Shown: positions 27,311 through 35,939 of the stretch, one piece after another
Numbering within the stretch: position 1 is the first letter of the stretch
Layout: each line of letters starts with the position of its first letter
Source: Pedosphaera sp.
GTDB lineage: Bacteria > Verrucomicrobiota > Verrucomicrobiia > Limisphaerales > F1-12-MAGs170
NCBI GenBank assembly: GCA_009695275.1
Contig: SIBF01000014.1
Coordinates: forward strand, 1-40,994
Direction of reading: 5' to 3'
Length of the DNA: 40,994 bases
Position numbers and translations under genes: made by a program
The notes under the pieces: generated by a model
The model's input: the letters and a program-made list of their open reading frames with translations, nothing else
Databases searched by the model: none
What the model was told of the DNA's origin: nothing

Positions 27311-27450
27311 GTCGCAATGCGGTCAAGGAATTCAATGAAATTGAATACGTGTGGGTTCTCGCCGGGCGCGGCTGCCGTTAGCTTGGCGGATGGCAACTCA
27401 TCCTGCTTTTTCTTCGGGGCAGGGCTTTGATTCTTGCGCGGTAGTTTCAT
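27307..27450 (-). CDS. Small basic protein, 47 residues, unknown function
   Basis: This short ORF has a very strong ribosome binding site, GGAGG four bases before the ATG at 27450. The N-terminal half is lysine- and proline-rich (MKLPRKNQSPAPKKKQDELP) and looks disordered. The C-terminal part ([14 protein letters not shown]) could form an amphipathic helix. There is no signal peptide or membrane span and I do not recognise a family. It runs convergent with the importer permease, and the two stop codons overlap (27307-27309 and 27308-27310). It could be a small regulatory or binding protein. A chance ORF remains possible, but the GGAGG spacing argues for translation. Confidence 0.55.
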   Translation of the reverse strand: MKLPRKNQSPAPKKKQDELPSAKLTAAAPGENPHVFNFIEFLDRIAT

Positions 27451-27701
27451 GATTCCTCCGCAGCCTTGGGGTCGCTTTGCTCAACAGTATTCAACAGCCG
27501 GGTTACTTTGGTCGCGGTTGATAGAGATGTTATTCGAGGGGCACGAACTGAAAAGAAAGGCTTGCTTCTGTGTTGGAAGCGAATGTCATGAAGGGAATAC
27601 TCGCTTACGAGCTGACTATGAGCTGCGGCAAATTCAACCGTGCCTTCGGGACTTGTTCAACGCGATTGTTCCGGGCGTTGAAACGCCACTGTGGTGATGT
27701 G

Positions 27702-30068
27702 ATGTCCTTTCTCCCCAAAACCCCGGCTGCATTTCTGAAAGGCGTTGCGTCTGGCTTTGCGCTGTTCCTCGTTCTGTCCTGCCACGGATCGGCGTTCGGT
27801 ATCGGTCCCGAGCCCGAGTCCGATGTTCGTGGTGGACGGCCTGTGATTGCCGATGCAACCCCTGCGCCAGAGCGTTGGGCATTCAGAAAGCTTACAGAAG
27901 CCCAACCGCCGTCGGTCATCCAAACGAACGCGCCAGTTCAGGAGATCGATCGCTTCGTGCTGGCGCGGCTCGACGCGAATCGTCTCCGCCCCTCTCCAGT
28001 TGCGGATCGAAGAACACTGCTCCGCCGCGTGACGTACGACCTCATTGGACTTCCGCCGAGCCCGGAAGAACTTCAGGACTTTCTCTCCGACTCGTCAGCC
28101 ACGGCCTATGAGAAGGTGGTGGACCGTCTCCTCGATTCCCCGCATTTCGGCGAGCGCTGGGCGCGGCATTGGCTCGACGTCGTGCGCTTCGCCGAGAGCC
28201 ACGGGTTCGAACGAAATACGTTCCGGCCTCACGCCTGGCGATACCGAGACTGGGTGATCCAAGCCTTCAACGAAGACCTGCCTTACGATGAGTTCGTCCG
28301 CCTCCAACTGGCCGGTGACACTCTGAAACCGGACGACCCGGCAGCCATCATCGCAACTGCATACCTGGCGGGTGGACCGCACGACATCTTGGGAAGCGAC
28401 TCCGGGACCGAAGCCATGAAGGCCGCGACGCGCGAAGACGAACTGGAGGATATCGTTGGCAACCTCGGCCAAACCTTCCTAGGCCTGACGATCCAATGTG
28501 CGCGCTGTCACGCTCACAAGTTCGACCCTGTGCTGCAAAAGGAGTATTACCAAATAGCAGCTTCGGTGGGCGGAGTTTGGCCGGGCACGCGTGACGCTCT
28601 CTCCGAGGGCGCTTACGTTGCCTTGCAGAAGGAGCGCGACCGATTCGGCACGGAAATTCAGAGGCTGCGACCGCGTCTGACGGCTCTCGATGAAGCGGTC
28701 CGGCAGCAGATCGAATCCGACTTGCGCTCTCAAGCGGTCCGGTCTGCCGAGGAGTCCGAGACCAAGGCAAACATAGCCATCGAAGAAGCGCGTCGAAAAC
28801 TCGAAGAGAACCAGTTGAAACTGGTTTCTGCTCCGGAGTCGGACAAAGCCGGATTTCAGAAAACCGTCGAGAAAGCGCAGGAGAACTTGAAGAGCAAAGC
28901 CCATGATCTGACCAAAGCCAAGGCCGCGATTGTGACCGCGCGAGAATCCAATTCTCCGACGACGTACGGAATGGTTCTCGATCGGCTTCCGGCGGATCAA
29001 CGCCCTGAATACAGGCGTTTGGTGTTGGCCATCTCCCGGTTGGAAATGCGTTTCCGGTTTTTGGATAGGGCGAAGGTGGATGCCATCGCGCCCAGGCAGC
29101 CTAAACTTTTTCACGTCTTGGAACGAGGCGATTTCCGCAAACCGGGGGAAATCGTGGTGCCAGCCGGACTGTCGGCGATCAGGGGCCCACGAACGGACTT
29201 TGGTTTGGCTGCCGACGCTCCGGAAGCGCAGCGTCGAGCCAAACTTGCGGAATGGATGACCGACTCGCTCAATCCATTTCTGCCCCGGGTCATCGTCAAC
29301 CGATTGTGGCATTATCATTTTGGGATTGGACTGGTGGACACGCCGAATGACTTTGGCGCGAACGGTGGACGACCGTCACATCCGGAGTTGCTCGATTGGC
29401 TGGCCAGCGAGCTGGTCCGAAACGGCTGGAGCCTGAAGAAACTTCATCGGCTGCTCGTGACCTCTGCCGTTTATCGACAATCTTCGCGATCGAATGCCGA
29501 TGGCATGTCGAAAGACAACGATAACCGAATGCTGTGGCGGATGAGCCCGCGACGCCTCGAAGGCGAGACGGTTCGCGACGCGGTGCTTTCGGTTTGCGGC
29601 GAACTCAATCCAGAAATGGGCGGGCCGAGCTTCCACGATGTTGAAGCCGAGAAATCAGGCGACAACACGGCTTACGCATTCGTCAACGGCTTCAGCGGTG
29701 AATTGAACCGCCGCACCATCTACCGACGGTGGGTCCGCCGAGCGCACCACCCGCTCCTGGACGCTCTGGATTGCGCCGACCCGTCGATCTCGGTGCCGCG
29801 CCGGCCTGTGACGACAACGCCACTGCAAGCGCTGTCGCTATTGAACAACTTATTTATGCTCCGCGCGGCCGACGCCTTCGCTCTGCGATTGGAGCGAGAA
29901 GCCGGCCATGACGTTGGCCAACAGATTGAGCGAGCGTATCGCTTGGCCTATTTGCGCGGGCCAACCGAAGAGGAGGCCAGGTCAGTCGAACGCTTCATAG
30001 CTGATCATGGCCTCAGCCAATTCTGCCTCGTCATTTTCAACAGCAACGAATTTGTCTATGTGGACTGA
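27702..30068 (+). CDS. DUF1549/DUF1553 cytochrome-like protein with coiled-coil insert (PSD1, module 2)
   Basis: This exported 788-residue protein starts at ATG 27702, preceded by a GGTGAT sequence and followed by a signal peptide (about 10-33). A longer open frame back to 27570 lacks signal character. It has no N-terminal PSCyt1 heme domain, unlike module 1. DUF1549 (about 80-285) includes RHWLDVVRFAESHGFERN and the heme-type motif CARCHAHKFDP (Cys266, Cys269, His270). Residues about 305-410 are a charged, Glu/Lys/Ala-rich coiled coil. DUF1553 (about 500-770) follows, ending NEFVYVD. The function is unknown and an extracytoplasmic role with its DUF1501 partner is inferred. The downstream DUF1501 gene starts inside this gene's last codons. 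Confidence 0.9.
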   Translation: MSFLPKTPAAFLKGVASGFALFLVLSCHGSAFGIGPEPESDVRGGRPVIADATPAPERWAFRKLTEAQPPSVIQTNAPVQEIDRFVLARLDANRLRPSPVADRRTLLRRVTYDLIGLPPSPEELQDFLSDSSATAYEKVVDRLLDSPHFGERWARHWLDVVRFAESHGFERNTFRPHAWRYRDWVIQAFNEDLPYDEFVRLQLAGDTLKPDDPAAIIATAYLAGGPHDILGSDSGTEAMKAATREDELEDIVGNLGQTFLGLTIQCARCHAHKFDPVLQKEYYQIAASVGGVWPGTRDALSEGAYVALQKERDRFGTEIQRLRPRLTALDEAVRQQIESDLRSQAVRSAEESETKANIAIEEARRKLEENQLKLVSAPESDKAGFQKTVEKAQENLKSKAHDLTKAKAAIVTARESNSPTTYGMVLDRLPADQRPEYRRLVLAISRLEMRFRFLDRAKVDAIAPRQPKLFHVLERGDFRKPGEIVVPAGLSAIRGPRTDFGLAADAPEAQRRAKLAEWMTDSLNPFLPRVIVNRLWHYHFGIGLVDTPNDFGANGGRPSHPELLDWLASELVRNGWSLKKLHRLLVTSAVYRQSSRSNADGMSKDNDNRMLWRMSPRRLEGETVRDAVLSVCGELNPEMGGPSFHDVEAEKSGDNTAYAFVNGFSGELNRRTIYRRWVRRAHHPLLDALDCADPSISVPRRPVTTTPLQALSLLNNLFMLRAADAFALRLEREAGHDVGQQIERAYRLAYLRGPTEEEARSVERFIADHGLSQFCLVIFNSNEFVYVD

Positions 30069-31500
30069 AAGGTATGTTGCCTTGCCTCGGCGAGATTTCC
30101 TGGCGCAGCTCGGCACGGGCTTAGGTGGAATAGCTTTGGCTGGCTTGCTCGGCCGCGACCGCTTGCTGCAAGCAGCGGAATTGCACGGGCGCGTTGAGCT
30201 GCCGTTGCCTCATCATGCGGCGAAGGCCAAACGCGCCATTCAGATTTTCCTCCAGGGCGGGCTTAGCCAGGTGGACTCATTCGATTACAAGCCGGCACTG
30301 GCCAAATACCACGGCAAGCCGCTGCCGGAGGACGAAAAGCCAGACGTGTTCTTTGGAAAAGTCGGATTGCTGCATCGGAGCCATTGGCCCTTCCAGCAGC
30401 GTGGGAAAAGCGGCCTTTGGATTTCAGACCTGTTCCCGCACTTGGCAGACGCGGCGGACGAGTTGACCCTCATCCGCTCGATGGTTTCATCCACAGGCAA
30501 TCACACTCCAGGCACGTACGAGGCCATTTCGGGCTTCCGCACGATGGGGTTTCCGGTGATGGGCGCTTGGCTTTCCTACGCGCTCGGCAGCGAGACGGAC
30601 GACTTGCCGACCTTTGTGGTTCTGGCTGATTCCAGAGGCATCCCGACCGGCGGCGCGAACAACTGGACCAGCGCCTTTCTCCCAACCCGCCTTCAAGGCG
30701 TCTTGTTGCGGACTCAAGGCGCGCTGGTCTCAGACTTGCATTCCGCGCTCCCGCTCAAAGCGGAAACGCGGCTGGCTCGCAATGCGCTGTTGCTCGAAAT
30801 GAATCGGCGACATCTGGATCAGCATGCGGGGAGCGATCCGCTGGCTGCGCGCATACGCAGTTATGAGCTGGCGGCGAGAATGCAGATGGCCGTTCCAGAG
30901 GCGGCCGGGCTTGAACAGGAGAGCCAGGAAACGCGCGCGCTCTATGGACTGGATCGAGCCGAGTGTGCCGATTTTGGCCGCAGTTGCCTGCTGGCCCGCC
31001 GTTTGTTGGAGCGCGGGGTGAGATTTGTTCAATTGTGGTCGGGCGCAGAACTCGGCGGGCCAACATGGGATTCCCATGGCGACGTGCCGGGCGAACACGG
31101 CCGCGAGGCTCGGCGCATTGATCTTCCCATCGCCGGACTGCTCCGCGACTTGCGGCAGCGTGGACTGCTCGACGAGACACTCGTCATCCTTAACACTGAG
31201 TTTGGACGCACGCCGTTTGCGCAATCGGACGCGGGAACACTCGGCAAAGGTCGGGATCACAATCAGACGGCATTCACGGCTTGGCTGGCGGGTGCGGGTC
31301 TGCGGCACGGTTTCGCTTACGGAGCGACTGATGACTTCGGCCACAAAGTCGCAAGCAAGCCGACAACTGTGCACGATTTCCACGCGACCATCCTGGACCT
31401 GCTCGGCCTCGATCACGAGCGTCTCACCTACTATCACAACGGCATTCTCCGCCGCCTCACGAACGTCCATGGCGAAGTGATTAGAGAAGTGCTGGCGTAG
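30058..31500 (+). CDS. Tat-exported DUF1501 protein (module 2)
   Basis: The chosen ATG at 30058 overlaps the PSD1 stop by 11 bases and gives a 480-residue protein with a twin-arginine leader (LPRRDFLAQLGTGLGG, 9-24). A start at 30007 would overlap more and add a leader without signal features. DUF1501 hallmarks are present: GGLSQVDSFDYKP (68-79), TWDSHGDVPGEH, NTEFGRTPF, GRDHNQTAF and HDFHATILDLLGLDHERL. The same Asp/His/Glu positions as in the other two copies suggest a metal-binding hydrolase-like site. The catalytic reaction is unknown. The overlapping arrangement implies coupled translation and a stoichiometric pair with the upstream protein. Confidence 0.9.
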   Translation: MWTERYVALPRRDFLAQLGTGLGGIALAGLLGRDRLLQAAELHGRVELPLPHHAAKAKRAIQIFLQGGLSQVDSFDYKPALAKYHGKPLPEDEKPDVFFGKVGLLHRSHWPFQQRGKSGLWISDLFPHLADAADELTLIRSMVSSTGNHTPGTYEAISGFRTMGFPVMGAWLSYALGSETDDLPTFVVLADSRGIPTGGANNWTSAFLPTRLQGVLLRTQGALVSDLHSALPLKAETRLARNALLLEMNRRHLDQHAGSDPLAARIRSYELAARMQMAVPEAAGLEQESQETRALYGLDRAECADFGRSCLLARRLLERGVRFVQLWSGAELGGPTWDSHGDVPGEHGREARRIDLPIAGLLRDLRQRGLLDETLVILNTEFGRTPFAQSDAGTLGKGRDHNQTAFTAWLAGAGLRHGFAYGATDDFGHKVASKPTTVHDFHATILDLLGLDHERLTYYHNGILRRLTNVHGEVIREVLA

Positions 31501-31660
31501 AGAGAGTCTCCAATGGATATGAGCGAAAATGGACGATCACCGCCGCGCTTCATGCGCTCAAAGAGCGCCACCCTGCGGAGGTCGTATGGTCAATGATCCT
31601 ATTCCCTGCAGCAGCAGATCGAACCGGCAGTTCATCCAGCAAGATCCAAACCCGAGAGAT

Positions 31661-31720
31661 CCTCGGCGGCCAGCTCAAATCCTATCACCGAGAGGCCGTA
31701 TGAGTTTTTGACTCTACGGA
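31661..31720 (-). repeat. Dispersed 60-bp repeat, copy B, with terminator-like hairpin
   Basis: This copy aligns without gaps to copy A. Its core, GCCGTATGAGTTTTTGACTC at 31695-31714 followed by TACGG, forms a hairpin (CCGTA/TACGG and GAGT/ACTC around TTTTG, one bulged T). On the minus strand it begins about 11 bases past the stop of DUF1501 gene 3, so it may end that transcript. The rest of 31501-31729 shows no gene, only a short frame without family resemblance. Confidence 0.55.
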
Positions 31721-31729
31721 CAGGCCGAG

Positions 31730-33121
31730 TCAGGCGATGATCGCACGCACGACCTGGCCCTGGACGTCGGTGAGGCGGAAGTCGCGCCCCGCGTAGCGGT
31801 AGGTCAGGCGCTCGTGGTCGTAGCCCAGCAGGTGCAGCATTGTGGCGTGGAGGTCGTGCACGGAAACCGGATTCTCCATCGCGCGGAAACCGAATTCATC
31901 TGTGGCACCGTAGATCGTTCCGCCTTTGATCCCGCCGCCGGCAAGCCACAGGGAGAATCCCCAGTGGTTGTGGTCGCGACCCTGCGCCGCACCCGAGCCG
32001 TTCTGCCCCATTTCCACCGAGGGCGTGCGCCCGAACTCTCCGGTGCAGAGAATCAGCGTTGTCTCCAACAGCCCGCGTTGCTTGAGGTCCTGAATGAGCG
32101 CCGCCAGGCCTTGGTCGCACTGGTTGGCGACTTTGCGATGCTCTTCACGGATGTTTGAGTGGCTGTCCCACGGTTGTAGATTCCCATGCCAGGTTTGCAC
32201 AAAGCGGACACCGCGCTCCACGAGCCGGCGGGCGATGAGCAACTGTCGGTTTTGAGGCCCTTCACCGTACGCTTTCCGGATGTGCTCAGGCTCTTGTTGG
32301 ATGTCGAAGGCGTCGGTCGCCTCCAGTTGCATCCGGTAGGCCAGTTCGAAAGAACGGATGCGCGATTCCAAGGCCGCCTCGCCGGGACGGGCCTCCAGAT
32401 GCTGGGCGTTCAAAGCCCGTAACATCTCGAACTGTTCCCGCTGGCCCTCGGCGCTGAGCCGCCCGTTGCGGATGTGGTCGATCAGCTTCCTGGGATCGGC
32501 CTGGGAGGTATCCACATGTGTGCCTTGATACGATCCCGGTAGAAATGCCGAACGCCAGTTGGCCGCGCCACCGACGGGCAACCCTCCAGGGCAGAGCGCT
32601 ACAAAACCGGGCAAATTCTGGTTTTCGGAGCCCATTCCCCAAGTCAACCACGAGCCGAAGCTGGGACGCACCTGTCGCTGATCGCCCGTGTTCATGAGCA
32701 TCAACGAGAGCTCGTGGCTGGGCAGTTCGGCGTACATGGACCGAATCACGGCCAACTCGTCGGCGCACCGCGAAAGGTGAGGGAAGAGATCGCTGATTGG
32801 GATTCCGCTCTGCCCGTGGTTTCGGAAAGTGAAAGGCGATGGCAAGGCCACTCCGGTCTTCCGTTCGGTCTGGAGGTTTTCAAATGGAAGCATCTGCCCG
32901 CCACGTTTGGTGAGCTCAGGCTTGGGATCGAAGGTGTCCACCTGGGACACCCCGCCGTTGAGGAACACGTGGATGACGCTTCGGGCACGCGGCGGGAAAT
33001 GCAGGGCCGATTCGCCCGCCCGCGTGGGCTGGCACAGGAAATCCGCTAGCGCCAGCGAGCCGAAGCCCATGCCGCAGCGCTTCAAGAAGTCCCGTCGAGT
33101 GGTTGGAATGGGGCGGTTCAT
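31730..33121 (-). CDS. Tat-exported DUF1501 protein (module 3)
   Basis: This 463-residue protein has a twin-arginine leader (TTRRDFLKRCGMGF, 7-20). It carries DUF1501 hallmarks in order: GGVSQVDTFDPKPEL (56-70), PWDSHSNIREEH, TGEFGRTPSVE, GRDHNHWGFS and HDLHATMLHLLGYDHERL. The substitution of Pro for Tyr in VDTFDPKP and the HSN in place of HGD separate it from modules 1 and 2, which are closer to each other there. The gene follows the PSD1 gene by 20 bases on the same strand and is followed at once by repeat copy B. Activity is unknown, and a metal-dependent hydrolase-like fold is inferred from the conserved Asp, His and Glu residues. Confidence 0.91.
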   Translation of the reverse strand: MNRPIPTTRRDFLKRCGMGFGSLALADFLCQPTRAGESALHFPPRARSVIHVFLNGGVSQVDTFDPKPELTKRGGQMLPFENLQTERKTGVALPSPFTFRNHGQSGIPISDLFPHLSRCADELAVIRSMYAELPSHELSLMLMNTGDQRQVRPSFGSWLTWGMGSENQNLPGFVALCPGGLPVGGAANWRSAFLPGSYQGTHVDTSQADPRKLIDHIRNGRLSAEGQREQFEMLRALNAQHLEARPGEAALESRIRSFELAYRMQLEATDAFDIQQEPEHIRKAYGEGPQNRQLLIARRLVERGVRFVQTWHGNLQPWDSHSNIREEHRKVANQCDQGLAALIQDLKQRGLLETTLILCTGEFGRTPSVEMGQNGSGAAQGRDHNHWGFSLWLAGGGIKGGTIYGATDEFGFRAMENPVSVHDLHATMLHLLGYDHERLTYRYAGRDFRLTDVQGQVVRAIIA

Positions 33122-33141
33122 GGGTTCAACGGTTCGTGTCT

Positions 33142-35718
33142 CTAATCGACGAAGGCAAATTCGTTGGCTGCCAGCAACACATGAGCGACCTGCTGCCAGG
33201 CGCTTGCCGGAGATGATTCGGCGGCGGCGCGCTTGAACTTCAGCAGCCGTTCCTGTTCCGCTGGCTGCGGTTCGCGCGAGTAAACGCGCACATACAATTC
33301 CCTGATCCGGCGCGCGTCGTCGCCGGCGGCGGCGCGCTCAGTCAGCGCGGCGAGGGCCGCAGCCCGGTCCTGAATGAATTCCGAGTTCAGAGCAAAGAGC
33401 GTCTGCTGCGGCACGGTGGTGTCCGGGCGTTTGGCGGTGCAGGAACTAGGGTTCGCCCCGTCGAAAGTGCTCGATAGGCTGGAAACAATGTCGCGATTGA
33501 CGAACGCATAAACGCTCCGGCGCAGCACGCCGGGCTGCGCTTGCCGGTCGAAGGGGCGTCCTCCCAAGGTCAGGTCCAATTCCCCCGAGACGGCCAGCAT
33601 GGAGTCGAGCATCGACTCCAGGTCGAGGCGTCGTCGCGGCATACGCCAGAGGAGTTCGTTCTCGGGATCGGCCGCGCGAGTCCGGGCATCCTCTACAGCA
33701 GCCTGCGCGTAGGTTGCGGACAGCATGATGCGGCGGTGCAGTTTCTTGAGGGACCAACCGTCCTCGGTAAACACGGAGGTAAGGTAATCGAGCAATTCCG
33801 GATGGGTCGGCGCATTCCCTCGTGTGCCCCAATTGTCGGGAGTCCTTACCAATCCTTGCCCAAAGTGATTTTGCCAGACCCAATTCACCAGGACCCGGCG
33901 CGTCAGCGGGTTCTCGGTAGATACCAATGCGCGAGCGAGACCCAGCCGGCGCTTGCCGTCCGGGAACGGTTGAGAGTTCGTGGAAACGAGCACGGACAAG
34001 AAGCGAGGCGTCACAACGCCGCCGCGGTTGAGCGGATTCCCTCGCTTGAGCACATAGAACGGCTCGGGGGACGGATCCTCGGTGAGCACCATTGCTCGCG
34101 CCGGGGATCCCGGCGAATCGACATGGAGATTGTGGATTGCCCCTCGCCGTCGGCTCAGGTCGTCGTTCACCGTCCGATTCAAGAGATGCGCCGCCAGGTC
34201 GTCGGGCACCGCTGTCGGCGTGTTGCTGGCGTAAAGGTGGCGACGTAACTGGCGGTTGACCGGGCTGTTAATTTCCAGTTGTTTCTGGTCTTCATCCGGC
34301 ACGATCCCGGCCCCGGGCGCCGCCTCAGCGGAGGCATTTTGCTGGCTCTTCAACCAGCCCTGATGCACGCTGGCAAACAGTTCGCCATAAGCGTCCGCGA
34401 CTTCGATCATGGATTCGGGCGACTTCTTGGCGATTGCCTCCAGCACCCTCGGGTTCCAGCGCGGGGGTTCCGTCGCGAGCCGATGCAGGTCCTTGAACTT
34501 GGCCGGATCTCCATTTTCGGTTTGCAGTGTTCGGATCAGGTTGGTGGACGCCTCTCTGAAACCGGAGGATTCCAGCTTGGAAAGGCGGACCCAGGGGCCA
34601 AAAACGGGGTTGCTCTCGGGCATTTTTAAGACGTAATCCCGCCAACGGTTCTGAACCAGCGGCCGCAGGTCGTCGGTGCGGTAGGAGAGAAACGCGGTTG
34701 AGGTGTCCTGCTCCGGGGCACCCTTGGCGATTTCGCGCAGATACATTTCCACCTGCATCCGCAACCGGCCGCGCATCACCTCGTTCTGCTCGGCTGCCAT
34801 GTCGTCGTGACTCGCCTGGCGACGCGCCAATTCGCGAAGATATTCGCGGTGTGATTCGTCATCCCTCGGTGGATCGATGACAGGAAGTTCGTCGGGCGTG
34901 CGACTGCTTGCGAGGGTGGCGTAGAGACCGTAGTAGTCCTCGGTGGAGATCGGGTCGAATTTGTGATCGTGGCAGCGTGCGCAGGCCACGGTCAAACCCA
35001 TCAAGCCCCGCGAAATGACGTCGATCTGGTCGTCGATCACGTCGTGACGGTTGCGGTATTGCATGCCGATGGTGAGGAAACCCAGTGCCGCGTGCGCGGG
35101 ATTGTGTTCGTCCAGCCCCAGCTGGTCAGCGGCCAGTTGCTCTGTTACGAACCGGTCGTAAGCGAGGTCGGCGTTGAAGGCGCGGATGACATAATCGCGA
35201 TAGGTGTAGGAAAATGGGAACTTGGTGAAACCGATGGCGCTGCCGCCGTGCGTGTCGGCGTAACGGGCCAGATCGAGCCAGTGACGGCCCCAGCGTTCGC
35301 CGTAGCGTGGAGAACTCAGCAGACGGTCGATCACCTTCTCCCGGGCATCCGGGGAGGGGTCATCGACAAACGCGCAGACTTCCTCCCAGCTGGGCGGCAG
35401 TCCCGTGAGGTCGAACGTCGCGCGACGGATCCATTGCCATCGCGGGATTGGCGCCAAGAGCGACAAGCCGCGGGCTTGAAGCGAGGCGACGACGAAACGG
35501 TCGATCTCGGTGGATGCCGGGGTCGCTCGGCTGGGCAGATTCGGCTTGGTTATTGGTTCAAACGACCAGTGTATCGCTTTTTTAGAACTTGGCGGAGTGG
35601 CTGCGATTGCCGCCGAGAATGCCAGCAACGAGAAGCACACCGTCAGCGCCCACGGGAGCAGGTCCGTGTGAGCCGCCTTCCGTGGCAAGGCGAAATGTTT
35701 GTCGGGTCGCTCGTACAT
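33142..35718 (-). CDS. DUF1549/DUF1553 cytochrome-like protein (PSD1, module 3)
   Basis: This is an exported protein of 858 residues from the ATG at 35718, which places a hydrophobic signal at about 20-40. The open frame continues 53 codons upstream without signal features. There is no PSCyt1 domain. DUF1549 (about 70-275) contains RHWLDLARYADTHGGS and CARCHDHKFDP (Cys246, Cys249, His250). A long helical, charged middle region (about 275-560) carries neither PA14 nor an obvious coiled coil like module 2. DUF1553 (about 590-840) includes NWVWQNHFGQGLVRTPDNWG and ends NEFAFVD. The role is unknown. The GH32 gene lies 221 bases upstream on the same strand, so a glycan-related role is plausible. 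Confidence 0.9.
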   Translation of the reverse strand: MYERPDKHFALPRKAAHTDLLPWALTVCFSLLAFSAAIAATPPSSKKAIHWSFEPITKPNLPSRATPASTEIDRFVVASLQARGLSLLAPIPRWQWIRRATFDLTGLPPSWEEVCAFVDDPSPDAREKVIDRLLSSPRYGERWGRHWLDLARYADTHGGSAIGFTKFPFSYTYRDYVIRAFNADLAYDRFVTEQLAADQLGLDEHNPAHAALGFLTIGMQYRNRHDVIDDQIDVISRGLMGLTVACARCHDHKFDPISTEDYYGLYATLASSRTPDELPVIDPPRDDESHREYLRELARRQASHDDMAAEQNEVMRGRLRMQVEMYLREIAKGAPEQDTSTAFLSYRTDDLRPLVQNRWRDYVLKMPESNPVFGPWVRLSKLESSGFREASTNLIRTLQTENGDPAKFKDLHRLATEPPRWNPRVLEAIAKKSPESMIEVADAYGELFASVHQGWLKSQQNASAEAAPGAGIVPDEDQKQLEINSPVNRQLRRHLYASNTPTAVPDDLAAHLLNRTVNDDLSRRRGAIHNLHVDSPGSPARAMVLTEDPSPEPFYVLKRGNPLNRGGVVTPRFLSVLVSTNSQPFPDGKRRLGLARALVSTENPLTRRVLVNWVWQNHFGQGLVRTPDNWGTRGNAPTHPELLDYLTSVFTEDGWSLKKLHRRIMLSATYAQAAVEDARTRAADPENELLWRMPRRRLDLESMLDSMLAVSGELDLTLGGRPFDRQAQPGVLRRSVYAFVNRDIVSSLSSTFDGANPSSCTAKRPDTTVPQQTLFALNSEFIQDRAAALAALTERAAAGDDARRIRELYVRVYSREPQPAEQERLLKFKRAAAESSPASAWQQVAHVLLAANEFAFVD

Positions 35719-35939
35719 TGATCGTCGTTTCAGTGTCGGCCTGGCCCATGGATGCAGCGTGATCCATTCGGTTGCCTGTGCCGGGACCGGCCCGGCGATC
35801 TGCATCGCTGTGAGCGTTCCCGGGAAAATTGGTTCTTGAGGTGCCATATTACCCAAGGAGGCACCTTTTTCAAGCATTCATCCAAGTGCGGGTCGCGGCG
35901 GATTTCGCGTGGACTGTTCACATCAACCATGGTTCATCT

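Noticed and set aside
27434-27697. Plus-strand 87-codon ORF before the second PSD1 gene
   Set aside because: It has no recognisable family or signal, overlaps the better-supported 47-codon minus-strand ORF and runs into the PSD1 leader region. The PSD1 start at 27702 has its own upstream GGTGAT.
31501-31729. Open plus-strand frame ending at the GGCCGTATGA repeat, considered as a gene remnant
   Set aside because: It is short, has no family resemblance, and overlaps a dispersed repeat that creates similar frames at 16297-16356.
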